DNA of 15,048 bases. Source: Dysgonomonas sp. (GTDB taxonomy: Bacteria; Bacteroidota; Bacteroidia; Bacteroidales; Dysgonomonadaceae). The position numbers and the translations under genes were made by a program. The notes below the pieces were generated by a model. It saw only the letters and a list, made by a program, of their open reading frames with translations, made no database searches and was not told the origin of the DNA. Of the stretch, positions 7,475 through 14,044 are shown piece after piece. Position 1 is the first letter of the stretch. Each line of letters starts with the position of its first letter. The DNA is taken from the NCBI GenBank assembly GCA_030151105.1, contig JASLEN010000040.1, positions 1-15,048 of the forward strand, read 5' to 3'.

Positions 7475-9079
7475 CTATTTTCTTTGTCTCTTTATTTCAT
7501 CAAATCTATAAGATTGATTATCTACATGATGAACCGATCCCCCATCTTCAACAGCTTGTTTCCGATATTCATCAGTATAAGTATAGCCAACCACTTCGTT
7601 CAAAATATTTATCACATTTATACCACTCACAAAACCATCTTCACTCTGGTAGCTATTAACAATGGTATCAATACGTGAATAATTTTTATTAAAGGTCACA
7701 AATGGAATCTCAAACTGCTCCGCTCCTTCATTAAGAAAGCCATGCCCCTTCCCTACTATTTCTCCATGATCTGAAAAATAAAGCATTACGCTAGATTCAT
7801 CATCTTTTATTGTATTATACACCGACTCAAGCACTCTATCTGTATGATGGATAGTTCTATCGTAGTCTACGACCATGCCATCTCCGACAATAGCTTCCAC
7901 ATCTCGTTCATCATAGTGCGCTTTGTACTCAAAATGACTTCCATCAAGATGCAAAATAATAAATTGCTTTTTATTTTCATCCAACCATTCTTTCATTTTA
8001 TCCACTAAATCAAAATCATTAGGAGGCCATTTATCATTGAAATACATTTTATCAGATTGCGAAGCAAACATTCTGGTTAAAGTATCTGTTGTTCCATATC
8101 TCCCCTGACTTGATATCCACAACACTTCATAACCCATTGCTTTAGCCATTTCCATCACATTCTTGTAATCATATGCTAAGGACATTTGCCCTGGCAGAGC
8201 AAATGTGATAGCTAATGGAATAGCCATATTGGTAACTGGAGCACCTGAAACTCCATTATAAAATTTTAATGCTGTGTTATTTTCAGACAAACTATCCAGA
8301 AACGGTGTCGTTTTAACAGAATATCCATAGAGTGACATATGATTACGACAACCGCTTTCTCCAAGAATCATATATACCTTTTTTGGACTAACATTTGTTG
8401 TATCCACAGATACAAAGTAAGGCATAACCCTTTCCTTCAAACTATATGATCGAATTGGTTCTGTTTGCTCTTTAAACGCAAGATACAAAGATGTAGATCG
8501 AAAGAAGACAGGGAAGCGATGACCTAAAGTATTAAATACAGTATATGCTGGAGAGCCCTTGTAGTTGTATTCGAAGTCTTTATCTCCTACAATTGCGACA
8601 GCTGAGAATATTGGAATAAACACTAACCAATATGAGGCAAAGATTAAGAGAGAAAACTTCCAGCCTAACCTACTATCTTTGAGTTCCTTTTGAGACAGGA
8701 GGAAAACAATAAACAAAATAGCAAATGTGACTAACGACTGTATCATCACAGACAAAAACAGAGCATCTACTTCTGCTGCATTTGCTTGTGCTAATGCATC
8801 TATTATCCCAAAAGACAGTTTCTCCCCATAGGCAATGGGAAAATAGGAGTCAGCTGTCAACAACACTGCTAGAATAATGGTAAGTGGGACACTTACATAC
8901 TTTTTAACTTTACTCAATAGACTAAGAAGCCCAAAAAATGACAAAACAATGAGCCAATGCTTATTGTTATAACTACCAGCAATTAACTTAATCAGCACAA
9001 AAAGTAGCGTTAGTGCAATAATTGTGTATTTATATTTTACTATAAACTTCACAAACTTCTTATCTTTAAGATTATCCAT
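7475..9079 (-). CDS. Phosphoethanolamine transferase, EptA/CptA-like (sulfatase superfamily)
   Basis: The 534 residues begin with about five membrane helices (roughly 17-35, 41-57, 63-80, 105-128, 141-164), followed by a periplasmic alkaline-phosphatase-fold catalytic domain, which is the EptA/MCR/CptA layout. The motif GESGCRNHMSLYGY places Glu241 as metal ligand and Ser242 at the nucleophile site, where EptA and MCR have Thr in GET. Other family motifs are HLDGSH (377-382), SDHGE (Asp437, His438) and GHGF (His446). These enzymes move phosphoethanolamine from phosphatidylethanolamine to lipid A, LPS core or surface glycans; the acceptor here is unknown. The gene stands alone, 130 bp upstream of the DUF3109 gene in the same direction. 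Its upstream region has the near-palindrome 9120-9131 and the long hairpin 9150-9205. No resistance phenotype should be assumed from the family alone. Confidence 0.87.
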   Translation of the reverse strand: MDNLKDKKFVKFIVKYKYTIIALTLLFVLIKLIAGSYNNKHWLIVLSFFGLLSLLSKVKKYVSVPLTIILAVLLTADSYFPIAYGEKLSFGIIDALAQANAAEVDALFLSVMIQSLVTFAILFIVFLLSQKELKDSRLGWKFSLLIFASYWLVFIPIFSAVAIVGDKDFEYNYKGSPAYTVFNTLGHRFPVFFRSTSLYLAFKEQTEPIRSYSLKERVMPYFVSVDTTNVSPKKVYMILGESGCRNHMSLYGYSVKTTPFLDSLSENNTALKFYNGVSGAPVTNMAIPLAITFALPGQMSLAYDYKNVMEMAKAMGYEVLWISSQGRYGTTDTLTRMFASQSDKMYFNDKWPPNDFDLVDKMKEWLDENKKQFIILHLDGSHFEYKAHYDERDVEAIVGDGMVVDYDRTIHHTDRVLESVYNTIKDDESSVMLYFSDHGEIVGKGHGFLNEGAEQFEIPFVTFNKNYSRIDTIVNSYQSEDGFVSGINVINILNEVVGYTYTDEYRKQAVEDGGSVHHVDNQSYRFDEIKRQRK

Positions 9080-9101
9080 ATATACTATGTATTTTAATCT
9101 G

Positions 9102-9132
9102 TAAAATTAAGCATTTTATTTGCGTTCGCAAT
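9102..9132 (-). promoter_or_regulatory. Possible promoter of the phosphoethanolamine transferase gene
   Basis: Read on the minus strand, ATTG (9132-9129), a 19-nt spacer and TAATTTTA (9109-9102) resemble the Bacteroidetes pattern TTTG-N19-TAnnTTTG, with one mismatch in each box. The -7 box ends 22 bp before the start codon. A 12-bp interrupted palindrome, TTGCG-TT-CGCAA at 9120-9131, overlaps the spacer and -33 region and could be an operator. Both readings are weak. Confidence 0.3.
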
Positions 9133-9149
9133 GAAAACAAAAGAACGAT

Positions 9150-9205
9150 AATATGACAAGAGGAAACATAAGAATAAAGAATCTTATGTTTCCTCTTGTC
9201 ATATT
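9150..9205. repeat. Perfect 24-bp inverted repeat (long hairpin)
   Basis: Arms 9150-9173 and 9182-9205 are exact reverse complements with an 8-nt loop (ATAAAGAA). On the minus strand the hairpin is followed by a T-rich run (TATCGTTCTTTTGTTTTC), so it may stop minus-strand transcription coming from the mscS side. On the plus strand no T-tract follows. The right arm contains the likely -33 element of the tRNA-Arg promoter. I see no second copy in the window. Confidence 0.85.
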
Positions 9206-9225
9206 GACAAATTCGGTTACTTTTG
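9195..9225 (+). promoter_or_regulatory. Promoter of tRNA-Arg(CCT)
   Basis: TACTTTTG at 9218-9225 is an exact match to the Bacteroidetes -7 consensus TAnnTTTG. CTTG at 9195-9198 is one mismatch from the TTTG -33 box, at the standard 19-nt spacing. Transcription would start a few bases before the mature tRNA 5' end at 9238. Confidence 0.7.
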
Positions 9226-9237
9226 CATCTCATTATT

Positions 9238-9309
9238 GGCGCGATAGTTCAACGGATAGAATAGAAGTTTCCTAAACTTTAGATCTGGGTTCGATTCCCA
9301 GTCGTGCTA
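9238..9309 (+). tRNA. tRNA-Arg, anticodon CCT
   Basis: The 72-nt cloverleaf folds fully. The acceptor stem is 9238-9244 with 9302-9308 (G-U pairs at 1:72 and 4:69). The D stem is 9247-9250/9259-9262. The anticodon stem is 9264-9268/9276-9280, with loop TTCCTAA giving anticodon CCT at 9271-9273. The T stem is 9285-9289/9297-9301, with loop TTCGATT. The discriminator base is A9309 and CCA is not encoded. It reads AGG, and AGA/AGG codons are frequent in the Bacteroidetes genes here. No duplicated tRNA 3' end or integrase is visible nearby. Confidence 0.93.
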
Positions 9310-9414
9310 CTATTAAAAGAGATAGGTTCTCAAAGTACCTACACCAGAAGAAGTTTGCTGACTACAACAAATAATTCATCTTGGATAAGCATCGATAATA
9401 ATAGTAGCCATATT

Positions 9415-10260
9415 TTATTTCTCTGCTTCCATATCTCGATGAAAACGTAAAACAGGAACAGGAAGTTTCACTCCATTTTCTCTAAACAGCTCATTTATTC
9501 TAAAACGAACCTCACTTGCTATTTTATCATTGTCGAAAGAGTTTTTTATAAAATAGTTTAGATGGAAACGAATGGAAGATTCTCCAAACTCACTCAACAT
9601 CACCCATGCTTGAGGCTCAGTCAACACTTCGGGGTGACCAACCACACTTTGCTCCAGCAATCCTCTTACTTTTTCGACATCCTCTCCAAGATAAACTCCC
9701 ACTTCTACACTAGCTCTAATTATATCACAATCTTGCGTCCAGTTATGAAAGACTTCATCTATCATTATTCGATTTGGGATTACCATAATACGTCTGTTTC
9801 GAGTCTCAGCGATGGTCGAGCGCAGATTTATAACTTTAACCTTTGCCACCTTACCATCTATTTCAATAACATCTCCAACTCTCAAGGTATTATCTAAGAT
9901 GATATAGATCCCCGCTATCAAATCCTGAAAGATTTTCTGCAAAGCAAAACCCAAACCCACAAACAGAGCTGCCGAAGTTGTCAAGAAAACATTGATATTG
10001 ACACCTACACCATGTAAAAGGAAAAAGAAGACGATTATATAAACTAGATAGTTCAAGAAAGAAAAGAGACTATGCACTCTCACATTTTCGTGCAGCGAAA
10101 AAACCTTCAGCACCGTCTTTCTAAGCACTTTTAGCGCTATAGATGTGAGCACAAAACTGAGAACTATAAATACAATAGTCCCAACCGTTACCTGCACACG
10201 AGTACCCGCATATAATTCCAGATTAAAAAGGGACAATATCAAGTCTATAATATCTTTCAT
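9415..10260 (-). CDS. Small-conductance mechanosensitive channel, MscS family
   Basis: At 281 residues it is close to E. coli MscS (286). Three hydrophobic segments are visible (about 23-45, 66-86 and 92-122). The third is the pore helix, with the Gly/Ala-rich pattern TTSAALFVGLGFALQ. It is followed by QDLIAGIYIILDNTLRVGD and VIEIDG, the family's beta-domain entry, and by the VIPN motif (160-163). The C-terminal third is the cytoplasmic alpha/beta cage domain. The protein gates in the inner membrane and releases solutes on hypo-osmotic shock. It is transcribed divergently from priA, with its own promoter at 10333-10303. No clear terminator is found in the 105 bp between it and the converging tRNA gene, apart from the distant hairpin at 9150-9205. 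Confidence 0.9.
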   Translation of the reverse strand: MKDIIDLILSLFNLELYAGTRVQVTVGTIVFIVLSFVLTSIALKVLRKTVLKVFSLHENVRVHSLFSFLNYLVYIIVFFFLLHGVGVNINVFLTTSAALFVGLGFALQKIFQDLIAGIYIILDNTLRVGDVIEIDGKVAKVKVINLRSTIAETRNRRIMVIPNRIMIDEVFHNWTQDCDIIRASVEVGVYLGEDVEKVRGLLEQSVVGHPEVLTEPQAWVMLSEFGESSIRFHLNYFIKNSFDNDKIASEVRFRINELFRENGVKLPVPVLRFHRDMEAEK

Positions 10261-10302
10261 TGCATATGATCAATTCGTTTTGTAAAATTTCAAAAAAGTG
10301 TC

Positions 10303-10333
10303 CAAAGATACCAAATAATTTAATCGAAACAAG
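10303..10333 (-). promoter_or_regulatory. Promoter of the mscS-family gene
   Basis: On the minus strand, CTTG (10333-10330), a 19-nt spacer and TATCTTTG (10310-10303) match the Bacteroidetes promoter, with an exact -7 box and one mismatch at -33. The start codon at 10260 is 42 bp past the -7 box. The arrangement is the same as at the tRNA-Arg promoter. Confidence 0.7.
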
Positions 10334-10407
10334 ATTTAAACCCACACAAACGATTAGGTCATTAGCTCTTTTTAGATTCATCAAGTCAATAATCTCTCTT
10401 TAGATAT

Positions 10408-10419
10408 TTTGTATACAAA
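10408..10419. promoter_or_regulatory. 12-bp perfect palindrome in the mscS-priA intergenic region
   Basis: TTTGTATACAAA is an exact palindrome, 26 bp upstream of the priA -7 box and about 75 bp beyond the mscS -33 box. It may be an operator for a dimeric regulator, but AT-rich palindromes of this size can arise by chance. The remainder of the 233-bp intergenic stretch shows only the two promoters. Confidence 0.3.
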
Positions 10420-10445
10420 TAATTCAGATTGACAAGAGATATTGG

Positions 10446-10453
10446 TAACTTTG
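10446..10453 (+). promoter_or_regulatory. -7 box of the priA promoter
   Basis: TAACTTTG is an exact match to TAnnTTTG, 40 bp before the priA start codon. No TTTG-like -33 box is found at 18-21 bp spacing, so it may depend on an activator or on the -7 box alone. Confidence 0.55.
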
Positions 10454-10493
10454 CATGTAAACATTTTCATATCTAAAAGCAATAACCCTCTGA

Positions 10494-12929
10494 ATGCCAA
10501 CATATATAGACGCCATACTTCCAGTACCTCTTGATGCACTTTTCACATATGCTGTCCCAAATGAAATGACAACTAACATACATGAAGGCAGTCGAGTTAT
10601 CGTACAATTTGGCAAAAAAAAGTTTTATACAGCAATAGTTTATCATAAATACGAAGCCGAAGAAAAAGGAGACGAGATAAAAGAGGTGGTTGCCATTTTA
10701 GAAAATTATCCAATCGTAAATGCTATACAGCTCAAATTTTGGAATTGGATATCCTCCTATTATATGTGTACACTTGGTGATGTATTTAGAGCAGCACTGC
10801 CATCAGCACTCAAAATAGAAAGTGAGACCTTTGTCACACTCAATCCTGATTTTGAAGGTGAAGAGCCTTTCACAACCAACGAGCAAAAAATATTTGCATG
10901 CCTCTCATCCGAAAAAGCCTATAAACTATCGGAGTTAGAAAAGCTTTCAGGCATCACGAATATAATTCCCCCTATAAAATCACTAGCTGATAAGGAGGCG
11001 GTTTTTCTTCAAGAAACGTTACGTGATGATTACAGAGCCAAAACAGAAGTAGCCGTTAAACTTGCAAAGAACTTTTCAGAAAAAGGATTAACTGATATTA
11101 TAGATGCTTTGAGCCGTGCGCCCAAACAACAACAGCTTTTAATTGATTTTTTAGGGATAAAAAGCACACCTATTTTTAGAAAAGAGTTACTTCATATTTC
11201 TGGACAAACTAGCAATACATTAAATGAGTTAGTAAAAAAGAATATCTTATCTACTTACAATATAGAGGTCGATAGGATTAGCTATGGCGAAAGTGACTTT
11301 GAAGCTGCTAAAAAACTAAATACATATCAAGAAAAGGCTCATCAAGAGATTCTTCAATCTTTCAACACACATGATGTAACCCTCCTACATGGAGTGACAG
11401 GAAGTGGAAAAACTGAGATTTACATTCAAATGATACGAGATGCAATTGAAAAGGGCAAACAAGTATTATATCTTGTGCCCGAAATTGCTCTCACCACACA
11501 GATTACAGATAGGCTGAAAGGTGTATTTGGAAATAAGCTCGCCGTTTTTCACTCCCGTTTCAATGAAAACGAGCGTGCCGAAACATGGAATAAATTACTG
11601 ATAGGAGATGAATGTCAGGTTGTTCTTGGAGCCCGTTCTGCCATATTCCTTCCCTTCACAAGTTTAGGATTAATCATTGTAGATGAAGAACATGAGGCGT
11701 CCTACAAGCAGCAAGATCCTGCTCCACGCTACAATGCAAGAAATGCAGCTATCGTTTTAGCCAATTTTCATAAAGCCAAAGTATTGCTTGGAACGGCGAC
11801 TCCTGCAATGGAAACATACTATAATGCTCAGACCAATCGCTTTGGACTAGTCAGTCTCTCCAAGCGACATGCTGATATGGCACTTCCCACAGTGGAAATC
11901 GTGAACACAAAAGAGTTGCGAAGACGAAAGGAGATGAAATCATTCCTTTCCCCTCCCCTAATATCACAGATTGACAATGCTTTAGAAAATGGAAATCAAG
12001 TAATCCTTTTTCAAAACAGGAGAGGTTTTGCCCCACTTTTGGAATGCAAAACTTGCTCTTGGACACCCCAATGCCAACATTGTGACGTCAGCTTGACTTA
12101 TCACAAAGGAAACAGAACCATGGTATGTCACTATTGCGGTACAAATTATCGTGTTCCTGAAGAGTGCCCAAATTGTGAAACTCCTACACTTGATATTTTA
12201 GGCTACGGAACAGAACGTATTGAAGAAGAGGTTAGTGAAACTTTCCCCGAAGCTAGAGTGGCTCGAATGGATTTGGACACAACACGAGGAAAAAAATCGT
12301 ATGAGAAAATCATTTCAGATTTTGAGACCAATAAGTCTAACATTCTTGTTGGCACTCAAATGGTTTCAAAAGGTTTAGATTTCGAAAAAGTAAATATTGT
12401 AGGTATCCTCAATGCTGATAGTCTGTTGAATTATCCTGATTTCAGAGCACATGAAAGAGCTTTTCAGATGCTTACTCAAGTCAGTGGTCGTGCTGGACGA
12501 AAAGGTAAACAAGGTACAGTATTATTACAGACCTCGCAGCCCAATCATCCCATCATCCAGTTTGTGAAACACAACGATTATCGGGCATTCTTTGACATGC
12601 AACTAGAGGAAAGGAATCTGTTTAGATATCCTCCGTTCTATCGACTGATAGAAATAACATTGCGAGCAAAGAATGAACGAACACTTGATGCCGCAGCCTA
12701 TCAATTGGCAAAGGTATTGAGAGAAACATTTGAAGATAGACTATTAGGTCCTACAAGACCTCCTATTTCGAGAGTACAAACACTCTATATCAGAAAAATT
12801 CTTCTCAAGATAGAGAACAATGCATCTATTGCAGATGTTAGAAATAGTATAAATTACAGTCAGAGCTATGTAACAAACATTCCTGATTTCAAGTCTGTCT
12901 TAATACATTATGATGTAGATCCGATGTAG
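10494..12929 (+). CDS. priA: Primosomal replication-restart helicase PriA
   Basis: This 811-residue protein carries all PriA landmarks. The N-terminal 3'-DNA-binding domain begins YIDAILPVPLDALFTYAVP. Walker A is GVTGSGKT (300-307) and the DEAH-type motif II is DEEH (397-400). LGTATP (432-437) matches motif III. Eight cysteines for two zinc sites are at 518, 521, 527, 530, 545, 548, 558 and 561. GTQMVSKGLDF (620-630) and QVSGRAGR (662-669) are motifs V and VI. PriA recognises stalled forks and D-loops, unwinds the lagging arm and helps reload the replicative helicase. The length exceeds E. coli PriA (732) and suits Bacteroidetes homologues. The ATG at 10494 is chosen because the family N-terminus begins there and the -7 box lies 40 bp upstream. 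It appears monocistronic, with 170 bp before the PBP gene. All motifs are intact. Confidence 0.96.
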   Translation: MPTYIDAILPVPLDALFTYAVPNEMTTNIHEGSRVIVQFGKKKFYTAIVYHKYEAEEKGDEIKEVVAILENYPIVNAIQLKFWNWISSYYMCTLGDVFRAALPSALKIESETFVTLNPDFEGEEPFTTNEQKIFACLSSEKAYKLSELEKLSGITNIIPPIKSLADKEAVFLQETLRDDYRAKTEVAVKLAKNFSEKGLTDIIDALSRAPKQQQLLIDFLGIKSTPIFRKELLHISGQTSNTLNELVKKNILSTYNIEVDRISYGESDFEAAKKLNTYQEKAHQEILQSFNTHDVTLLHGVTGSGKTEIYIQMIRDAIEKGKQVLYLVPEIALTTQITDRLKGVFGNKLAVFHSRFNENERAETWNKLLIGDECQVVLGARSAIFLPFTSLGLIIVDEEHEASYKQQDPAPRYNARNAAIVLANFHKAKVLLGTATPAMETYYNAQTNRFGLVSLSKRHADMALPTVEIVNTKELRRRKEMKSFLSPPLISQIDNALENGNQVILFQNRRGFAPLLECKTCSWTPQCQHCDVSLTYHKGNRTMVCHYCGTNYRVPEECPNCETPTLDILGYGTERIEEEVSETFPEARVARMDLDTTRGKKSYEKIISDFETNKSNILVGTQMVSKGLDFEKVNIVGILNADSLLNYPDFRAHERAFQMLTQVSGRAGRKGKQGTVLLQTSQPNHPIIQFVKHNDYRAFFDMQLEERNLFRYPPFYRLIEITLRAKNERTLDAAAYQLAKVLRETFEDRLLGPTRPPISRVQTLYIRKILLKIENNASIADVRNSINYSQSYVTNIPDFKSVLIHYDVDPM

Positions 12930-12996
12930 ATAGAGTTCTTTTTTGTTGTGCGAAGGCATTTATATTTTTTTAGCAGCAAATATGAAACGTTTTATA

Positions 12997-13004
12997 TAAC
13001 TTTG
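12997..13004 (+). promoter_or_regulatory. -7 box of the PBP1A gene promoter
   Basis: TAACTTTG, an exact TAnnTTTG match, lies 95 bp upstream of the PBP start codon, so the transcript would have a leader of roughly 90 nt. No good -33 box is seen at 18-21 bp. The rest of the 170-bp gap after priA shows no strong hairpin. Confidence 0.55.
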
Positions 13005-13099
13005 CCAAAATTGGTAGTAAATTCAAACATATAACATTCACCAGATATAGCGGTTGTCTTTTATTTTAACAAGAGACATCAACATATACTTTATAATCT

Positions 13100-14044
13100 A
13101 TGAGTACAGAAAAGAAAGAGAATACAGATAAGAAAAATAAGAAAGGCATCACTTCTAAGATTATAACAGCCATGTGGATTCTGTTTATTGGAGGTGTTGG
13201 AATTGTTTTCGGCACATTTGCACTCATCTCGGTTGGAGCCATCGGGTATATGCCTCAGATAGAGGATCTTCAAAATCCAATTGACAAATATGCTACACAA
13301 GTTATTTCTTCAGATGGAGTTGTTCTAGGGACTTTCTCTATGGACAAAAACAATCGAATGTATTCTAAATACAGCGATTTGCCTCCTCATCTTGTTCAAG
13401 CACTAATTGCTACAGAAGATGAGCGTTTTAAAGATCACTCAGGGATTGACCTATATGCACTTTCTCGTGCAGTTATCAAACGTGGAATTTTGCAAGACAG
13501 GAGTAGTGGTGGTGGAAGTACTATTACTCAACAGTTGGCAAAACAAATCTGGTCTCCAAAGGCAGAAAGCACTATTGATCGTATTTTACAGAAACCAATA
13601 GAGTGGGTAATTGCTGCTAGATTAGAGAGATACTATACTAAAGAAGAAATTGTGAATATGTATCTTAACCAATTTGACTTCTTGCACAATGCAGTTGGAA
13701 TTCAGTCGGCTGCACAAGTATATTTCAACAAATCACCTAAAGATTTGAAAATAGAAGAATCAGCAATGTTGGTGGGTATGTGTAAAAATCCATCATTATT
13801 TCAACCAACAAGACGTCCTGAAAAAACTCAAGAAAGAAGAAACGTTGTACTAAGTCAAATGGTGCGTTCTAAATTTCTAAGTGAAGCTCAAAAAGACTCA
13901 CTAAAAGTTCTTCCTATAAAACTAGATTTCAACAAATTGGATCACAACGTAGGGCTAGCTCCTTATTTCAGAGAGTATCTGAGAAAAATAATGACAGCTA
14001 AGAAACCTGAGCGTGAAAATTATAGAGGATGGGAGACTAGGTGA
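13100..14044 (+). CDS. mrcA: Class A penicillin-binding protein (PBP1A-like), 5' part only, cut at a chimeric joint
   Basis: A Lys-rich cytoplasmic tail and one membrane anchor (about residues 21-46) lead into a GT51 peptidoglycan glycosyltransferase domain. Its motifs are all present: ATEDERFKDHSGID with catalytic Glu106, the GGGSTITQQLAKQ motif (137-149), the RLERYYTKEEIVNMYLNQ motif, and AQVYFNK followed by AMLVGMCKNPSLFQP. Family members run to roughly 750-850 residues with a transpeptidase domain carrying SxxK, SxN and KTG motifs. Here the frame ends at residue 314 (NYRGWETR then TGA), with none of those. In Bacteroidetes homologues the YRGW segment continues directly, so the sequence is broken within the last few codons and the terminal residues and stop codon probably come partly from the foreign gyrA sequence. 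The genomic gene is likely intact and the truncation artificial. It would polymerise glycan strands on the outer face of the inner membrane. Confidence 0.88.
   Translation: MSTEKKENTDKKNKKGITSKIITAMWILFIGGVGIVFGTFALISVGAIGYMPQIEDLQNPIDKYATQVISSDGVVLGTFSMDKNNRMYSKYSDLPPHLVQALIATEDERFKDHSGIDLYALSRAVIKRGILQDRSSGGGSTITQQLAKQIWSPKAESTIDRILQKPIEWVIAARLERYYTKEEIVNMYLNQFDFLHNAVGIQSAAQVYFNKSPKDLKIEESAMLVGMCKNPSLFQPTRRPEKTQERRNVVLSQMVRSKFLSEAQKDSLKVLPIKLDFNKLDHNVGLAPYFREYLRKIMTAKKPERENYRGWETR
14034..14044. other. Chimeric junction between Bacteroidetes and gammaproteobacterial sequence
   Basis: Left of this point is the PBP1A frame (arginine codons 10 of 18 AGA/AGG). Right of it is a different reading frame encoding gyrase A (arginine codons 18 of 18 CGN). 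Spot GC is 23/60 at 13921-13980 and 33/60 at 14521-14580. The gyrA frame is closed on its left by TAG at 14038-14040 and open from 14041. No inverted repeat, target duplication or mobile-element gene is present. Confidence 0.85.

Noticed and set aside
9150..9205. Invertible promoter of the Bacteroidetes phase-variation type
   Set aside because: The inverted repeats are only 8 bp apart. An invertible segment needs a promoter between the repeats, and no recombinase gene is present.
9238..9414. Integrated island attached at the tRNA-Arg 3' end
   Set aside because: No second copy of the tRNA 3' end and no integrase are present, and both sides carry ordinary chromosomal genes.
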